Source: Nostoc flagelliforme FACHB-838 (GTDB lineage Bacteria > Cyanobacteriota > Cyanobacteriia > Cyanobacteriales > Nostocaceae). Taken from it: DNA of 64,000 nt. Below the pieces are notes generated by a model. The model did no database searches and was not told the origin of the DNA. It worked only from the letters and a program-made list of their open reading frames with translations. The translations under genes were made by a program, and so were the position numbers. The DNA lies in the NCBI RefSeq assembly GCF_014698065.1, contig NZ_JACJSI010000014.1:52501-116500 (forward strand), written 5' to 3'. Below are positions 8,573 through 18,995 of this stretch, one piece after another (position 1 is the stretch's first letter; every line of letters starts with the position of its first letter).

Positions 8573-8688
8573 GTCGCTTCGCTCCGAATTCAAAATTAAA
8601 AATTCAAAATTTAAAAGTCATAGGAAGATATTGGGTATTGAGGATTGGACATTCTCACCTCTTCGCCTACTTCTTCCTAATCTTGGGA

Positions 8689-10698
8689 CTATTTGGGAAA
8701 GTAGGCAATAATCATAGCAACTTCAGGATGATTGCGAGCGATCGCCTCTGGTATTCGACCAAAAAGTGAAACGAGTTGAGTTTTCTGCTCAACAGACCCG
8801 TTTAACACTAGCAAATCGTTGGGTTTGAGTAAACGAGAAACTTGCTGCACAAAATTGCCTCGCACGTTTTGAATGGGTGTATCTTCTGGTAATTCGGCAT
8901 TACTCAAATCGATAGGTACTCCCCGTGTTGTTACAACTTGTAAAAGTTGTACGGTTGCTTTGAGTTCCGTTGCCAGACTTTTGGCTAATTGAATACTGTC
9001 TTTAAAAGAACTAGCATAAGTTTGCTGGGTAGTGAAAGCTAGAAAAACTCGTGTTGTATGCTCAATTGGCAATGGGAATCGAGTTACCAAAACAGGTACT
9101 GCACTACGATGTACAATCTTGTCAATGACACCACCAAAGAGATTTTCCTGATAACTAGAGTAACCTTTCCAGCCGCAGACAATCACACTGGCCTGCTTCT
9201 CTTCTGCCACACGAGCAATTCCCTTATCAATTGATTCATCAATCCGACCAATGGGAGTAACATTCACGACCGCAGCATGGGCAATCATTTCTGCGGTTGA
9301 CAGTAATTGGTTTTGTCTAGCTTTGTCCTGTGGAGGAATAGGGGAATTTTGCTCAAGTAAAATGTGGACTGGTAATAAAGTACCGGTTGCAGATTTTGTT
9401 AAAAGTATTGCCAACTTCAGTAGGTTATCTTCAGTGCTGGGGTTAGCTACTGGTATTAAAACGCGATCGCCTAGGCTTCCTCCCTGACGGATTGAACTAC
9501 TAGCCTCTCCTGGCTTGATTTTTCTTCCCCACCGATCTGTTACCCAAGGAGAAGCAATGCAGGTAACTAAAATCATAGCGATTGTGCCATTCACTGTTAA
9601 CTGATCGACCAACTCGATTTTGTAAGCAACGGTGATTGCAGCCAGAGTGGAAGCTGCCTGAGCTACTGATAGCCCAAACATCAACATGATATTGTCAAAG
9701 TTGAATCCAAATAACTTGCCCGAACCCCATGCAGGAATCAACTTAGCGATAATGGCAACAGTTACCATGACACCAGATACTAAGAGCGATCGCGGTTCTT
9801 GAATCAGAATCAGGGGATTAACCAACATTCCCACAGAAATCAAGAAAAAGGGTACAAACAGCGTATTCCCAATAAATTGAATTCGATTCATCAAAGGGCT
9901 AAGTTGCGGAATTAGCTGGGTAATAGCAACTCCAGCTAAAAAAGCGCCAATAATCGGCTCAATTTGGATTAATTCTGCCCCATAGGAAACCACAAACAGG
10001 GTAGCTAGAACAAAGGTAAACTCTGCCCCTTCATCATGTCCAAATCGTTGAAAAAACCAGCGACCGAGACGAGGTACACCCCATAGCGTCAGAAATGTGT
10101 AGATAATCAGTGAAGGAATCAGGAATAACCAAAACTGTAGGCTTAAACTGCCTTCATGCGCTCTCACTACCACCGCTAAAACCAAAAGTGCCAAAACATT
10201 GGTAATTAATGTGCCTCCGAGAGTGGTAGTCAATGTCTGAGAGCGCATAATTCCCAATTTACTAACAATCGGTAGTGCTAGTAGCGTATGAGAAGCAAAA
10301 CAAGAAGCTACTAGGATGGCAGGTAATACACCATAGCCGATGGCCATCATCGCTACAGTACCTAATGCCATCGGCACACCAAAGGTAGCTAGTCCAAATA
10401 TGACTGCTTTATCAGCGTTATATTTTAGGTCATCCAAGCTAGTTTCCAGTCCCGCCATGAACATGAGAAACAGCAAACCAACTGTGCCCAAAAGTACAAT
10501 CGTGTTATCCCGTGCTAATAATCCTAGTCCATTGGGGCCGACTATGACCCCCGCCAAAATTAATCCCACAATACCTGGTAGTCGGATTCTCTCAAATAGC
10601 AGGGGTGCTATCAGCATAATCCCCAAAATCATCAGAAAAACTGGTACTGGGTCTTTAATAGGTGTAGATAATACCGAAGCTAGCAAAAAATTAGTCAT
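8689..10698 (-). CDS. Cation:proton antiporter (CPA2 type) with universal-stress C-terminal domain
   Basis: A 669-residue membrane protein. Residues 1 to about 395 form a CPA2 (KefB/NapA-like) exchanger core with some 12 membrane segments, including LPGIVGLILAGVIVGPNGLGLL, FLMFMAGLETSLDDL and IEPIIGAFLAGVAI. About 410-669 hold cytosolic universal-stress-like sequence with VLIPVANPSTEDN, ASVIVCGWKGYSSYQENLFGG and HRSAVPVLVTR; the latter part resembles the nucleotide-binding G-x2-G-x9-G(S) loop in altered form. It probably exchanges Na+ or K+ for protons and is tuned by the cytosolic domain. The domain pairing is common in cyanobacteria. It is separated from mtnA by 116 bp and transcribed in the same direction; joint transcription is possible but unsupported. 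Confidence 0.9.
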   Translation of the reverse strand: MTNFLLASVLSTPIKDPVPVFLMILGIMLIAPLLFERIRLPGIVGLILAGVIVGPNGLGLLARDNTIVLLGTVGLLFLMFMAGLETSLDDLKYNADKAVIFGLATFGVPMALGTVAMMAIGYGVLPAILVASCFASHTLLALPIVSKLGIMRSQTLTTTLGGTLITNVLALLVLAVVVRAHEGSLSLQFWLFLIPSLIIYTFLTLWGVPRLGRWFFQRFGHDEGAEFTFVLATLFVVSYGAELIQIEPIIGAFLAGVAITQLIPQLSPLMNRIQFIGNTLFVPFFLISVGMLVNPLILIQEPRSLLVSGVMVTVAIIAKLIPAWGSGKLFGFNFDNIMLMFGLSVAQAASTLAAITVAYKIELVDQLTVNGTIAMILVTCIASPWVTDRWGRKIKPGEASSSIRQGGSLGDRVLIPVANPSTEDNLLKLAILLTKSATGTLLPVHILLEQNSPIPPQDKARQNQLLSTAEMIAHAAVVNVTPIGRIDESIDKGIARVAEEKQASVIVCGWKGYSSYQENLFGGVIDKIVHRSAVPVLVTRFPLPIEHTTRVFLAFTTQQTYASSFKDSIQLAKSLATELKATVQLLQVVTTRGVPIDLSNAELPEDTPIQNVRGNFVQQVSRLLKPNDLLVLNGSVEQKTQLVSLFGRIPEAIARNHPEVAMIIAYFPK

Positions 10699-11009
10699 AC
10701 TCGACCCTAGAGTTGCGAAACATTTCTAACTCAATATTGGAAAATGCTGGCGACTTAACTTTATACCGCTTTTTCGTTGTCTGCAATCCACTTTGTAGGA
10801 GAAAGGGGCTAGTATACTGTGGCGCAAGTTGCCTAATTTTTTACTTGAATGCACCCTGATGATTTCATTTTAAAAACCAAAATTTGATTAACAAGAAATA
10901 ATTCAGGAGTTCAGAATTCTGTGCGACTGGTCGATAGCGTAGCTCTTCGATCCTGCGAACATCTTGATTCTGTATTCTTCTTTAACTATTTCTACCTTTT
11001 TCGCTACTG
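10699..11009. other. Intergenic stretch upstream of the antiporter
   Basis: 311 bp between the antiporter start and the P450 stop. Nothing beyond AT-rich sequence and a short imperfect inverted sequence around 10921-10960 (TCGATAGCGTAGCTCTTCGA) was recognised. Presumably it holds the antiporter promoter. Confidence 0.4.
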
Positions 11010-12398
11010 CTAATAAGAAGTTTGTACTTGTTGATGTTTCCCATCTTTAGAAGCGGCTGACGCAATCTGCTTGAGTTGTACCTTCAGTCCGTTTTCCGGG
11101 CGTAAGGTAATTGAAGGCTGGGGCACGATTGGGTATCCTGGTACTAAATCTATTTGAAAGCTTTGAGCGATCGTCGCTAATAATAAAGCCGCTTCCATCT
11201 GAGCAAAACCTTTACCAATACAAATCCTTGGCCCATCACCGAAGGGAAAATATACTCCTTTGGGAAGTTGCTTTTCAAACTCCTGCGTCCATCTTTCTGG
11301 TTGAAAAGCTTCAGGATTTTCAAAATACTTTGGATGATGGTGCATTACCCATTGGCTGATCATGATTGCCATGCCTTGAGGAATTTCGTAATCACCAATC
11401 TGGGTATCTACTGCTGCTTCCCGTCCCATGAGAGGTACTGGAGGATATAACCGCATTGATTCTTTGATAATTTGCTGTGTATAAACTAACTGCCCAAGGT
11501 CTTCGAGTGTTGGTAACTTTCCTTGCAAAACTTGGTTTAGCTCTAATTCTAATTTTTCACGCACTTCGGGATTTTGCGCCAAGAGCAACCACGTCCAGGA
11601 TAAAGTATTTGCAGTAGTTTCATGTCCTGCCAACATTAAGGTAGCGACTTCATCCCGCAGCAATTTATCATCCATCTGTTGACCTGTTTCTTCGTCTTTC
11701 GCTTCCATTAACATTGTCAACAAATCATTGGTTTTTTCTTTACTGTTGCGACGCTCTTGAATCAGTTTATAAATAGCTTCATCCATTTGGGCAATAGCAT
11801 CACGATAACGGATGTTTTCAGGTCTGGGAAACCACTCCAACACCAGAAAATTCTGCCGCCGCTTACTTTCAAACCACTGCATTGCCACATCTAGCGCATT
11901 GGCAACAATTTTCGCTTCCCCTGCATCTACATCAGCGCTAAATATGCACTTCATAACTATTTGCAGCGTCAGGTGCATCATATCTTCATGAACATCATGA
12001 GTTTCACCATCGTGCCAAGTTTGAAGCATTTGGTTGGTGTACTCTACCATTATTTGGCTATATGTATTAATCCGTTTTTGGTGAAATACTGGTTGAGCAA
12101 GACGACGTTGCCAAAACCAGGATTCTCCTTCTGCACTTAACAGTCCTTCTCCTAATAAAGTTCTTAAAGCACGTAAGCCTCGGCTTTTAATAAAATCGTT
12201 GCGGTTTTTAAGAACTTCTTCTATATATTCAGGATTAGTCACTAAACAACTAGGCGTTAACCCTAACTGTAAGGGAACAATATCACCATAGTCACTACAA
12301 CGGGTAAGAAATCCTAGTGGGTCTTGTCCAAGTTCAAATAAATGTCCAACTATTGAGTTAGCGGAAGATGCTGGTAACTCGAATACATCAGCAGCCAT
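11010..12398 (-). CDS. Cytochrome P450, CYP110-like
   Basis: Haem-thiolate monooxygenase, 462 aa, with all core P450 motifs: I-helix AGHETTANTL (about residue 254), K-helix ESMRLYPPVP (ExxR), the PERW segment, and the haem loop FPFGDGPRICIGKGFA with the Cys thiolate ligand near residue 395. The N-terminus (ELPASSANSIVGHLFELGQDPLGFLTRC) has no membrane anchor and matches the CYP110 family of filamentous cyanobacteria, whose members oxidise fatty acids, alkanes or terpenes. Substrate here is unknown. No terpene synthase or dedicated ferredoxin is adjacent. It lies downstream of dxs on the same strand, but a 283-bp gap with a perfect hairpin argues for separate transcription. Confidence 0.92.
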   Translation of the reverse strand: MAADVFELPASSANSIVGHLFELGQDPLGFLTRCSDYGDIVPLQLGLTPSCLVTNPEYIEEVLKNRNDFIKSRGLRALRTLLGEGLLSAEGESWFWQRRLAQPVFHQKRINTYSQIMVEYTNQMLQTWHDGETHDVHEDMMHLTLQIVMKCIFSADVDAGEAKIVANALDVAMQWFESKRRQNFLVLEWFPRPENIRYRDAIAQMDEAIYKLIQERRNSKEKTNDLLTMLMEAKDEETGQQMDDKLLRDEVATLMLAGHETTANTLSWTWLLLAQNPEVREKLELELNQVLQGKLPTLEDLGQLVYTQQIIKESMRLYPPVPLMGREAAVDTQIGDYEIPQGMAIMISQWVMHHHPKYFENPEAFQPERWTQEFEKQLPKGVYFPFGDGPRICIGKGFAQMEAALLLATIAQSFQIDLVPGYPIVPQPSITLRPENGLKVQLKQIASAASKDGKHQQVQTSY

Positions 12399-12520
12399 AG
12401 CAAAAAACCTCTAGGATGGTGTATATTCAATAACATTAATTCAACGTTAATATTGAATCGTCCTCCAATAGAGGGATTAGGTTAACTGCTAGATATTTCA
12501 GAGGGGTTTGTAGTATCTTC

Positions 12521-12555
12521 ATGAAAATAACCCCAGAATTTGGGGTTATTTTCAT
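12521..12555 (-). terminator. Perfect 15-bp hairpin between dxs and the P450 gene
   Basis: Arms ATGAAAATAACCCCA (12521-12535) and TGGGGTTATTTTCAT (12541-12555) pair without mismatch around a GAATT loop. It lies 127 bp past the dxs stop and 123 bp before the P450 start. The T-rich outer stem on the minus strand fits a terminator of dxs; a role as regulatory hairpin for the P450 leader is the alternative. Confidence 0.6.
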
Positions 12556-12681
12556 AAAAATATTCTGATTTAAAACGAACTAGTAGTTCGCTTTCGTGAC
12601 GAAAGCGGAGTAAAGGGTAAGAGGGAAAGGGTTTAATCCCTTTCCCCAGTCCTCACTTAGCATTTTTGGGTTGGCAGACTA

Positions 12682-14586
12682 CTAGACGACAGCAGATACT
12701 TGCTGCTTAAAGAAAGCTTGTAACACTCTCTCTGCTATTTGATGGCTAGTTAAACCTAGTTCTGTCTTAGATTCATTGGGTTCAGCATGATCTACCAATA
12801 CATCTGGTACACCGAATCGCTTGACAGGAACGAGAATATCTGCATCTAATAAAGCTTCGGCGATCGCACTACCAAAGCCACCCATCACACAGCCTTCTTC
12901 TAAGGTGACAACACGGCCAATTTTCTTCGCTAAAGGTAAAATCAACTCGGTATCCAAAGGCTTAACAAAACGGGCATTAATTACAGTTGCTTCAATGCCG
13001 TGTTCGCTGAGAATTTCCGCAGCTTGCATTCCTGGATAGACCATTGTGCCATAGCCGACGATTAACACGTCATCGCCTGTACGCAGAATTTCGCCTTTGC
13101 CGATTTCCAAAGGTTCCCAACCTTCTTCCATCAAGGGAACGCCATAGCCATTGCCACGAGGATAGCGCATAGCGATCGGGCCAGTATGATTAACGCCAGT
13201 TACGATCATGCGTTGCAGTTCTGCTTCGTCTTTGGGTGCCATAATTGCCATGTTGGGAATGCAACGCAGATAGGCAATATCATACATACCTTGGTGGGTA
13301 GGGCCATCAGCTCCAACAATTCCTGCCCTATCCAAGCAGAAAAATACTGGCAGGTTTTGAATGCAGACATCGTGAATTATCTGGTCGTAGGCGCGTTGCA
13401 AGAAGGTAGAATAAATAACAGCAACGGGGCGCATTCCTTCGGTTGCAAGTCCTGCGGCTAAGGTGATTGCGTGTTGTTCAGCAATGCCAACATCAACATA
13501 TTGATTGGGTAGTTTTGCTTGAAGTTTATCTAAACCTGTGCCCGTTGCCATCGCCGCAGTAATCCCAACGATTTTCGGGTTTTGTTCGGCAAGTTTCACT
13601 AAAGTGTGAGAAAAGACTTTGGCATAAGCCGGGGGTTTGGGTTTGGTAGAAGGAATGGCTTTGCCAGTTGCTACGTTGAAGGGGCTTTGGGCGTGGTAGC
13701 CAACTTGATCTAGTTCGGCAATTTCATAACCTTTGCCTTTCACTGTTGCCACATGTACCAAAACTGGGCCTGGTATCTGATGTGCTTGTTGGAAGGTGGC
13801 AATCAATTCTTCAAGGTTATGCCCATCCACTGGCCCAATGTAGGTAAAGCCGAGTTCTTCAAAAACTGCGCCGACTTTGGGAACCGCCAAGCGCTTCATA
13901 CCTTCTTTGATGCGTCCGAGTTCAGGAGAGAGGGATTCGCCAACGAAGGGAATTTGCTTAAACTGTTCTTCAAGATTATCTTTAATAAATTGCACCGGTT
14001 GGCTGAGGCGCATTTTGTTGAGATAGCGGGGAATCGCGCCGACGTTGCGAGATATAGACATATCGTTGTCGTTGAGAACAACCAACAGGTTGGTTTTGGG
14101 CATGTGTCCGGCATGGTTAATGGCTTCTAAAGCCATGCCCCCAGTCAGTGCTCCATCACCAATAACAGCAACGGCTTTAAATTTCTCCCCTTTCAAGTCT
14201 CGCGCTAAAGCCATTCCCAATGCTGCCGAAATACTTGTAGAAGCATGTCCAGCCCCAAAGTGGTCAAATTTGTTTTCACCGCGTTTGAGATAACCGGCAA
14301 CTCCGTCCTTTTGTCTAAGGGTGTGAAAGCGATCGTAGCGTCCTGTAAGCAGTTTGTGGGGATAAGCCTGATGTCCTACATCCCAAATCACTTTATCCCG
14401 ATCTAAGTCCAGTGTTTGGTAGAGTCCTAGTGTTAATTCGACAACACCCAACCCTGGGCCTAGGTGTCCACCATTAACTGCTACCGTTTGGAGATGCTTA
14501 TCTCGAATCTGACGGGCAATCTGTTGCAGTTGGCGAACAGATAAACCGTGCAACTGATTAGGATGGGTGATTTCGCTCAGATGCAT
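12682..14586 (-). CDS. dxs: 1-deoxy-D-xylulose-5-phosphate synthase
   Basis: First enzyme of the MEP pathway, condensing pyruvate and glyceraldehyde-3-phosphate with thiamine diphosphate; 634 aa, normal length. Visible are the N-terminal [17 protein letters not shown] and [16 protein letters not shown], the Mg/ThDP-binding [18 protein letters not shown] followed by [12 protein letters not shown], the transketolase middle domain with [17 protein letters not shown] and [16 protein letters not shown], and a C-terminal transketolase domain. The pathway feeds carotenoids, the phytyl tail and quinones. The type II IPP isomerase of the same pathway output is at 37.7 kb. The gene appears to be monocistronic. 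Confidence 0.96.
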   Translation of the reverse strand: MHLSEITHPNQLHGLSVRQLQQIARQIRDKHLQTVAVNGGHLGPGLGVVELTLGLYQTLDLDRDKVIWDVGHQAYPHKLLTGRYDRFHTLRQKDGVAGYLKRGENKFDHFGAGHASTSISAALGMALARDLKGEKFKAVAVIGDGALTGGMALEAINHAGHMPKTNLLVVLNDNDMSISRNVGAIPRYLNKMRLSQPVQFIKDNLEEQFKQIPFVGESLSPELGRIKEGMKRLAVPKVGAVFEELGFTYIGPVDGHNLEELIATFQQAHQIPGPVLVHVATVKGKGYEIAELDQVGYHAQSPFNVATGKAIPSTKPKPPAYAKVFSHTLVKLAEQNPKIVGITAAMATGTGLDKLQAKLPNQYVDVGIAEQHAITLAAGLATEGMRPVAVIYSTFLQRAYDQIIHDVCIQNLPVFFCLDRAGIVGADGPTHQGMYDIAYLRCIPNMAIMAPKDEAELQRMIVTGVNHTGPIAMRYPRGNGYGVPLMEEGWEPLEIGKGEILRTGDDVLIVGYGTMVYPGMQAAEILSEHGIEATVINARFVKPLDTELILPLAKKIGRVVTLEEGCVMGGFGSAIAEALLDADILVPVKRFGVPDVLVDHAEPNESKTELGLTSHQIAERVLQAFFKQQVSAVV

Positions 14587-15201
14587 ATTATAGGGTTTTC
14601 CTCTCTAACTTCAAGTTTTCGGTATTTTGATTTTCCCACGGTCGCGTTGTTTAAATAATCAGAGTCTTACATTGTTACTAAGTTGTAGTGGAAATTATAA
14701 CTTCGTAATTGATAATGGTGGAAAAGATGTTAACCATTCACAATTTGTCAAATCAGGTTCCGATTAATTAAATATGTAGCACATTTGTCAATAAGTAATG
14801 CTACTTAACAATAAACTTTAGCCCGTATACAAAAGCAAGTTTTTTAGGAGAAACTTGCGGAAATTCCCTAAGCAGATTACTCAATTTCAGCCTCTAAAGT
14901 TTAGTACAAGAAAAGTTAAATATTTGATTTCTAACTATATATCTAACATAATTGATAATAAATATTTAACAATAGTTTCTTCTCTTCTTCGTTGATAGCA
15001 GCTAATTTCGCTATTTTATGTAGCGCCATAAGTATGTATTTAAAGTTACTTAGATATCAAGGAAGGCAGGAGGCAAGAGGAAAACTGCTCGATGTTCGCG
15101 GACTCACTAACAACAAGATTCCCGACTTCTATAAGAAATCGGGAATGTAAACTTTTGATTTTTACAAATCAAATAGGATTGCTATATATCTATGCTATGC
15201 T
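14587..15201. other. AT-rich intergenic region upstream of dxs
   Basis: No gene seen. The sequence is strongly AT-rich and includes the dxs promoter side. A repeat of the GGAGGCAGGAGGCAAG type lies near 15060-15080, and a decayed MITE-like element lies at 15118-15190. Confidence 0.5.
15118..15190. repeat. MITE-like element family B, partial copy
   Basis: A hairpin ATTCCCGACTTC-TATA-AGAAATCGGGAAT (15118-15146) is followed by a terminal block ending AAATAGGATTGCTATATA. It is the reverse orientation of the element at 36859-36965, which has the same order of terminal repeat and hairpin. The other end is not recognisable. Confidence 0.65.
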
Positions 15202-15648
15202 CTATTTACCAAAAGCATCCTTGATGTTATCAACAGTACGTTCAACAACATTCTTTGTGTTGTCTACTGCTTCTTTAGTCCGAGTCGCATCTTCGTCTGC
15301 TCTTCTTTGAATTGTAGCCGCATCTCTCTTTGCTTTGCGCTCAACAAAACTACCATTGTCTGTTGCTTGATCAACTTTACTGGCGTTGCTCTTGGCAGCT
15401 TCCTTAACTTTATCTTTTGTATCTTCGATGAAATTTTTGGCTCGTCCAGCATCTTTACTGGTTTTTTCTTGAACTTTATCGCCTGCGTCTGATGATGCAA
15501 TCAAGGTTGCGCTAGGCGCAGCCATTGCTGAAGTGTTCGAGAAAAATGCACCTTGCCAAACGAAAGCGATCGCTAACATACAAAACAGCGTTGTAGCCAT
15601 CCAGCGTTTTACTGTAGAAAGCTGTTTTGTAACATAATTCAGTTTCAT
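15202..15648 (-). CDS. Exported alanine/lysine-rich helical protein, function unknown
   Basis: A 148-residue protein (an upstream ATG at 15663 would add five residues). Residues about 15-45 form one hydrophobic segment ending SAMAAPS, a likely signal peptide or anchor. The rest is very hydrophilic, with heptad-like runs of Lys, Asp, Glu and Ala (KVQEKTSKDAGRAKNF, DNTKNVVERTVDNIKDAFGK). The composition resembles LEA-like or apolipoprotein-like stress proteins that form amphipathic helices. Such proteins often protect membranes or proteins in drying or salt stress; that role is inferred from composition only. No operon partner. Confidence 0.7.
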   Translation of the reverse strand: MKLNYVTKQLSTVKRWMATTLFCMLAIAFVWQGAFFSNTSAMAAPSATLIASSDAGDKVQEKTSKDAGRAKNFIEDTKDKVKEAAKSNASKVDQATDNGSFVERKAKRDAATIQRRADEDATRTKEAVDNTKNVVERTVDNIKDAFGK

Positions 15649-15663
15649 AGAACACAATCTCAT

Positions 15664-16237
15664 GTAACTTAGTATACTATTTCTACTTCATTTCGCTTAT
15701 AAGCCATATCGATCCCTAGATAGAATTTCTTGCATCATTAGTATGAAATGAATTCACTATTTTGATAGATTGAGTTTTTAGCAGAAATTATTTTCCCTGA
15801 TAATTAAGGAGCGAATTAAATAATTCATAAATTTTCAGCATGGGCGATCGCACTTAAAATTATCCCAAATTATTTATAGATTTTTAGGGGCGCAAGGCTT
15901 TGCGCCTCTACTCCCAGAGTCGGAAATATGAATATACCGTAAAATCGTGAAGCATCATTCGCCACAAGCAACCTGCACGACGCAATATATAAAAAATCGC
16001 ATTTACTACTTCACGCTTTTTTGCACGATGAAAGCTTACGTTCTGCTAAACTAAAAAACATCTAATTTGCATAATCAAATTAAATATAGCTCTTGTGGGG
16101 TAGGCATCCTGCCCGTCTAGTATATGCAATTTAAATGTGGAACAGCTTATAACCATTGATTATATAAAATTCCATTCGATGAAATGGTATCCCGTCATTC
16201 ACGAATAATCTAAGATTGCCAGATACCTCCAAGATAA
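15664..16237. other. Intergenic region with a decayed MITE-like element
   Basis: No gene recognised. It holds a fragment of MITE-like family A at 15856-15915 and otherwise AT-rich sequence. The 5' part should carry the promoter of the helical exported protein. Confidence 0.5.
15856..15915. repeat. MITE-like element family A, partial copy
   Basis: AAATTATCCCAAATTATTTA and the following hairpin GGGGCGCAAGGCTTTGCGCC match the element at 25272-25380 almost base for base. The outermost terminal sequences are missing on both sides. Confidence 0.7.
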
Positions 16238-17209
16238 CTAACTTGACTTGTTGATATTCTGGTAAATATACAGCGAAGATATTGTATTGAAATCTACTTC
16301 TTCAGATTTATATTCATCCTCGTTAGTATTTTTAAACAGGGCTGTAAACGCACCAGCACCTAACCTATGTTGAGGGAACATCCGATAACAAGGCATCGTA
16401 GTTAAATGCGATTGGTATTTAGCAAAATAGCTAATTTTTATTGCCTGAAACTGTGGAAATCGTTCTAAAAACCATTCACAAACTTGCTCATTTTCTTCTG
16501 GCGAATATGTGCAAGTCATATAGGCAAGATAACCTTGTGGTGAAACAAGTTTAGCAGAGTTAGCTATAATGCGTTTTTGCCGATTTGCACTCTTATTAAT
16601 AGCAGTTGGGTGAAAACATCCGGGAGCTTTTTCACCTTTAGCAAGTAAAGATTGTCCAGTACAAGGAGCATCTACTATTACTAGATTACTAGAGCCGGGA
16701 AACATTTCCGCAAATATACTCGAATCTCTATTAACCACTGCACTAGGGCTAATCTGGCAACGCTTCAAATTAGAAATTAGCATACCTAGACGTTTACCAA
16801 TAACTTCATTACTGATGAGTAAGTCAGGTTGTAAAGCTTTCCAAGCGAAGATACTTTTACCTCCTGGTGCAGCACACATATCAAAAATTAAACTCACTGG
16901 CTGAGGAATTGCTAACAAAATAGTAGCTGCAAACACCGAAGAAAAATCTAAACAATAAAAATATCCTTGTTGATGTAACGGATGCTGACCGGGTTTTTGT
17001 CCTAGAGTTAAGCGGTCTATAAATTGTGGTTGCCAAGAGGTTAGTGTTTCTACTGCTAAAGGTGAAATCTCCGGTTTTTCTTGACACCAAAGAATACTGG
17101 GTAAAAAAGGCTGAGGATTGATTAAAGCCTCAATAAACTTTTCTTGTTCATCTACATTAGTGAACAAACGCCGCGAGACTTTAAGTAATAAATTAGAAGG
17201 TTTTTCCAT
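16238..17209 (-). CDS. RsmB/NOP2-family RNA cytosine-5 methyltransferase
   Basis: S-adenosylmethionine-dependent RNA m5C methyltransferase, about 323 aa, probably acting on rRNA or tRNA in the cytoplasm. It has the family motifs in order: SAM-binding DMCAAPGGKS, the VDAPCTGQSLL motif with a Cys, and the catalytic TCTYSPEENEQV. There is a short N-terminal domain but no NusB-like domain as in full RsmB, so it is a compact RsmB/RsmF/NSUN-like member; the exact target is unknown. ATG 17209 (MEKPSNLLLKVSRRLF) is preferred to an upstream start nine codons earlier with no family likeness. It is divergent from the DUF2157 gene. Confidence 0.88.
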   Translation of the reverse strand: MEKPSNLLLKVSRRLFTNVDEQEKFIEALINPQPFLPSILWCQEKPEISPLAVETLTSWQPQFIDRLTLGQKPGQHPLHQQGYFYCLDFSSVFAATILLAIPQPVSLIFDMCAAPGGKSIFAWKALQPDLLISNEVIGKRLGMLISNLKRCQISPSAVVNRDSSIFAEMFPGSSNLVIVDAPCTGQSLLAKGEKAPGCFHPTAINKSANRQKRIIANSAKLVSPQGYLAYMTCTYSPEENEQVCEWFLERFPQFQAIKISYFAKYQSHLTTMPCYRMFPQHRLGAGAFTALFKNTNEDEYKSEEVDFNTISSLYIYQNINKSS

Positions 17210-17405
17210 TTGAATAAATATAATATCAATTGTCAATTATCTGTAACCTAACTTTCTTAATTACGAATTAGTACGTTGTATCAGAATTGAAATCAAACTG
17301 TTACACAAGAACAATGTAATTAAGGCTTTTGGCTTCATACTCAAAATATAATGACCGCCATTGGGATCGCAATGGCCAAGCTACCCCACTGCACCGGAGA
17401 AGGTC

Positions 17406-18824
17406 ATGATCTTAGAAAACTTTCCGCAAAAATTACGCAAAGAAGCACACTTATGGAGGGATGAAGGATTAATTAGTTCTTCGCAATATGAGCAGATAGC
17501 AGAACGTTACAAATTTAAAAACCTGGAAGCTGCTGCACGCGATCGCAATAAGGCGATCGCCATCGCAATCGGCAGCATCCTTTTGTGCTTAGGCATAACT
17601 ACCTTTGTAGCAGGAAACTGGCAGGGAGGATCGCGAGAAGTCAAAGTTATTCTAATGATGAGTTTGTTTTTTGCGATCGCAATTACTGGTTTTTACAGTT
17701 GGAGACAACCTGAAGGTAAAAAGGTAGAACGGAGTAAACGTTTACTGGGAGAGGGTTTGCTAATTTTAAGCGCCTTCATTTTCGGTGCAAATTTACTGTT
17801 GATGGCCCAGATGTTCAATATTACCGGTTCAGCTTCCCAACTTTTTCTCGCTTGGGGGTTGGGTGTTGTGGTGATGGCCTTCAGTTTGTGCTTAAATTCT
17901 TTAGGAATTCTATCAATTATCTTGGTGGAAATCGGCTATTGGACTGGGCTAGAAGACTTGTGGTACGCTTCAGGTGAGCTAACTTGGTCGCGTTTAGTGG
18001 TGCAGCATCTACCTTTGTTGGCATGGCTGGTGTTTGTACCCTTAGCCTACTTCTGTCGATCACGTTGGATTTTTGGTCTAGCAGCCTTTGTTTTTGCTAG
18101 TTCCCTACAAGCCAACCTTAATCCCCTACCACTGCTGAATTATGCTGATATAGCCCCTTGGGTGGCATCTTTTGCTTTTGCACTGCCACCTGCATTATTC
18201 TGGAGTTATGATGATCTGCTGTTTCCAAGCATAAATTACAGGTTGTTTCAATCTCTAGCCCGTAATTTAGCGTTGGTTAGCTTTGGCATTGTCTTTTATG
18301 TTCTATCTTTTCGTTGGGTCTGGGAATCTCCAAATTATGGTTATAATCAGCCAACGAATGTAACAAACTTATTCCAGTCTCTGCCGATCATCGATTTAGG
18401 GATTCTCAGCGGTTTGGCGGTATTGCAATGGTTGTTTCTACTGCGTCAAAGGAATAACCCTCCGCGCCGCGAAGTGATTTTCACGACTGCTGTCATTGGT
18501 ACCTTTCTTGCCTTTATTGTCATAGTACCTTTTTGGCATCAAACTATCAGCCGCATTGATGAACTTGGTATTTTTATTTTCAATGTACTTCTTGCAACAT
18601 TAGCCTGGGGACTAATTCAAGAAGGATTGAAATTAGGCAACAGAAATTCCTTTTGGGGCGGTATGTTGTTAGTGACACTGCAAATTATCAGTCGGGTGCA
18701 AGAGTACGATACTGATTTACTTTTTAAGTCCCTAGTCTTTGTTTTGTGTGGCTCTGCTTTAATTAGCGCTGGACTCTGGTTTGAACGCCGCTTACCTGGT
18801 GGTAGCTCTACAAGTAAAAAGTAG
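17406..18824 (+). CDS. DUF2157 multi-pass membrane protein
   Basis: A 472-residue protein with an N-terminal cytosolic helix-rich region carrying the DUF2157 pattern (LRKEAHLWRDEGLISSSQYE, then ERYKF), followed by about 12 hydrophobic segments. The ATG at 17406 follows GGAGAAGGTC and is preferred to an upstream frame start at 17361. Function unknown. In other bacteria such membrane proteins are encoded next to a GDYXXLXY-domain protein, and that partner follows here at 18996 on the same strand, so the two probably form a membrane complex. Confidence 0.82.
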   Translation: MILENFPQKLRKEAHLWRDEGLISSSQYEQIAERYKFKNLEAAARDRNKAIAIAIGSILLCLGITTFVAGNWQGGSREVKVILMMSLFFAIAITGFYSWRQPEGKKVERSKRLLGEGLLILSAFIFGANLLLMAQMFNITGSASQLFLAWGLGVVVMAFSLCLNSLGILSIILVEIGYWTGLEDLWYASGELTWSRLVVQHLPLLAWLVFVPLAYFCRSRWIFGLAAFVFASSLQANLNPLPLLNYADIAPWVASFAFALPPALFWSYDDLLFPSINYRLFQSLARNLALVSFGIVFYVLSFRWVWESPNYGYNQPTNVTNLFQSLPIIDLGILSGLAVLQWLFLLRQRNNPPRREVIFTTAVIGTFLAFIVIVPFWHQTISRIDELGIFIFNVLLATLAWGLIQEGLKLGNRNSFWGGMLLVTLQIISRVQEYDTDLLFKSLVFVLCGSALISAGLWFERRLPGGSSTSKK

Positions 18825-18995
18825 TGTAAATTCAGAATGGGCTAAACCTTGGCTATCCGCTAACAGAATTCAGAAATCTGAAATTTGGCTATTATCAAAA
18901 TCTCTGTGCGTCGAAATTTTTCAAGTTTCTCTGCGTTAGTCCTAATCTCGTTACTTTTGACCTCTTCAAGACCTCTGCTTTTTAGGACTACGCTC

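Noticed and set aside
10340..10729. 129-codon plus-strand open frame
   Set aside because: It is antisense to the membrane core of the antiporter and has shadow-type composition.
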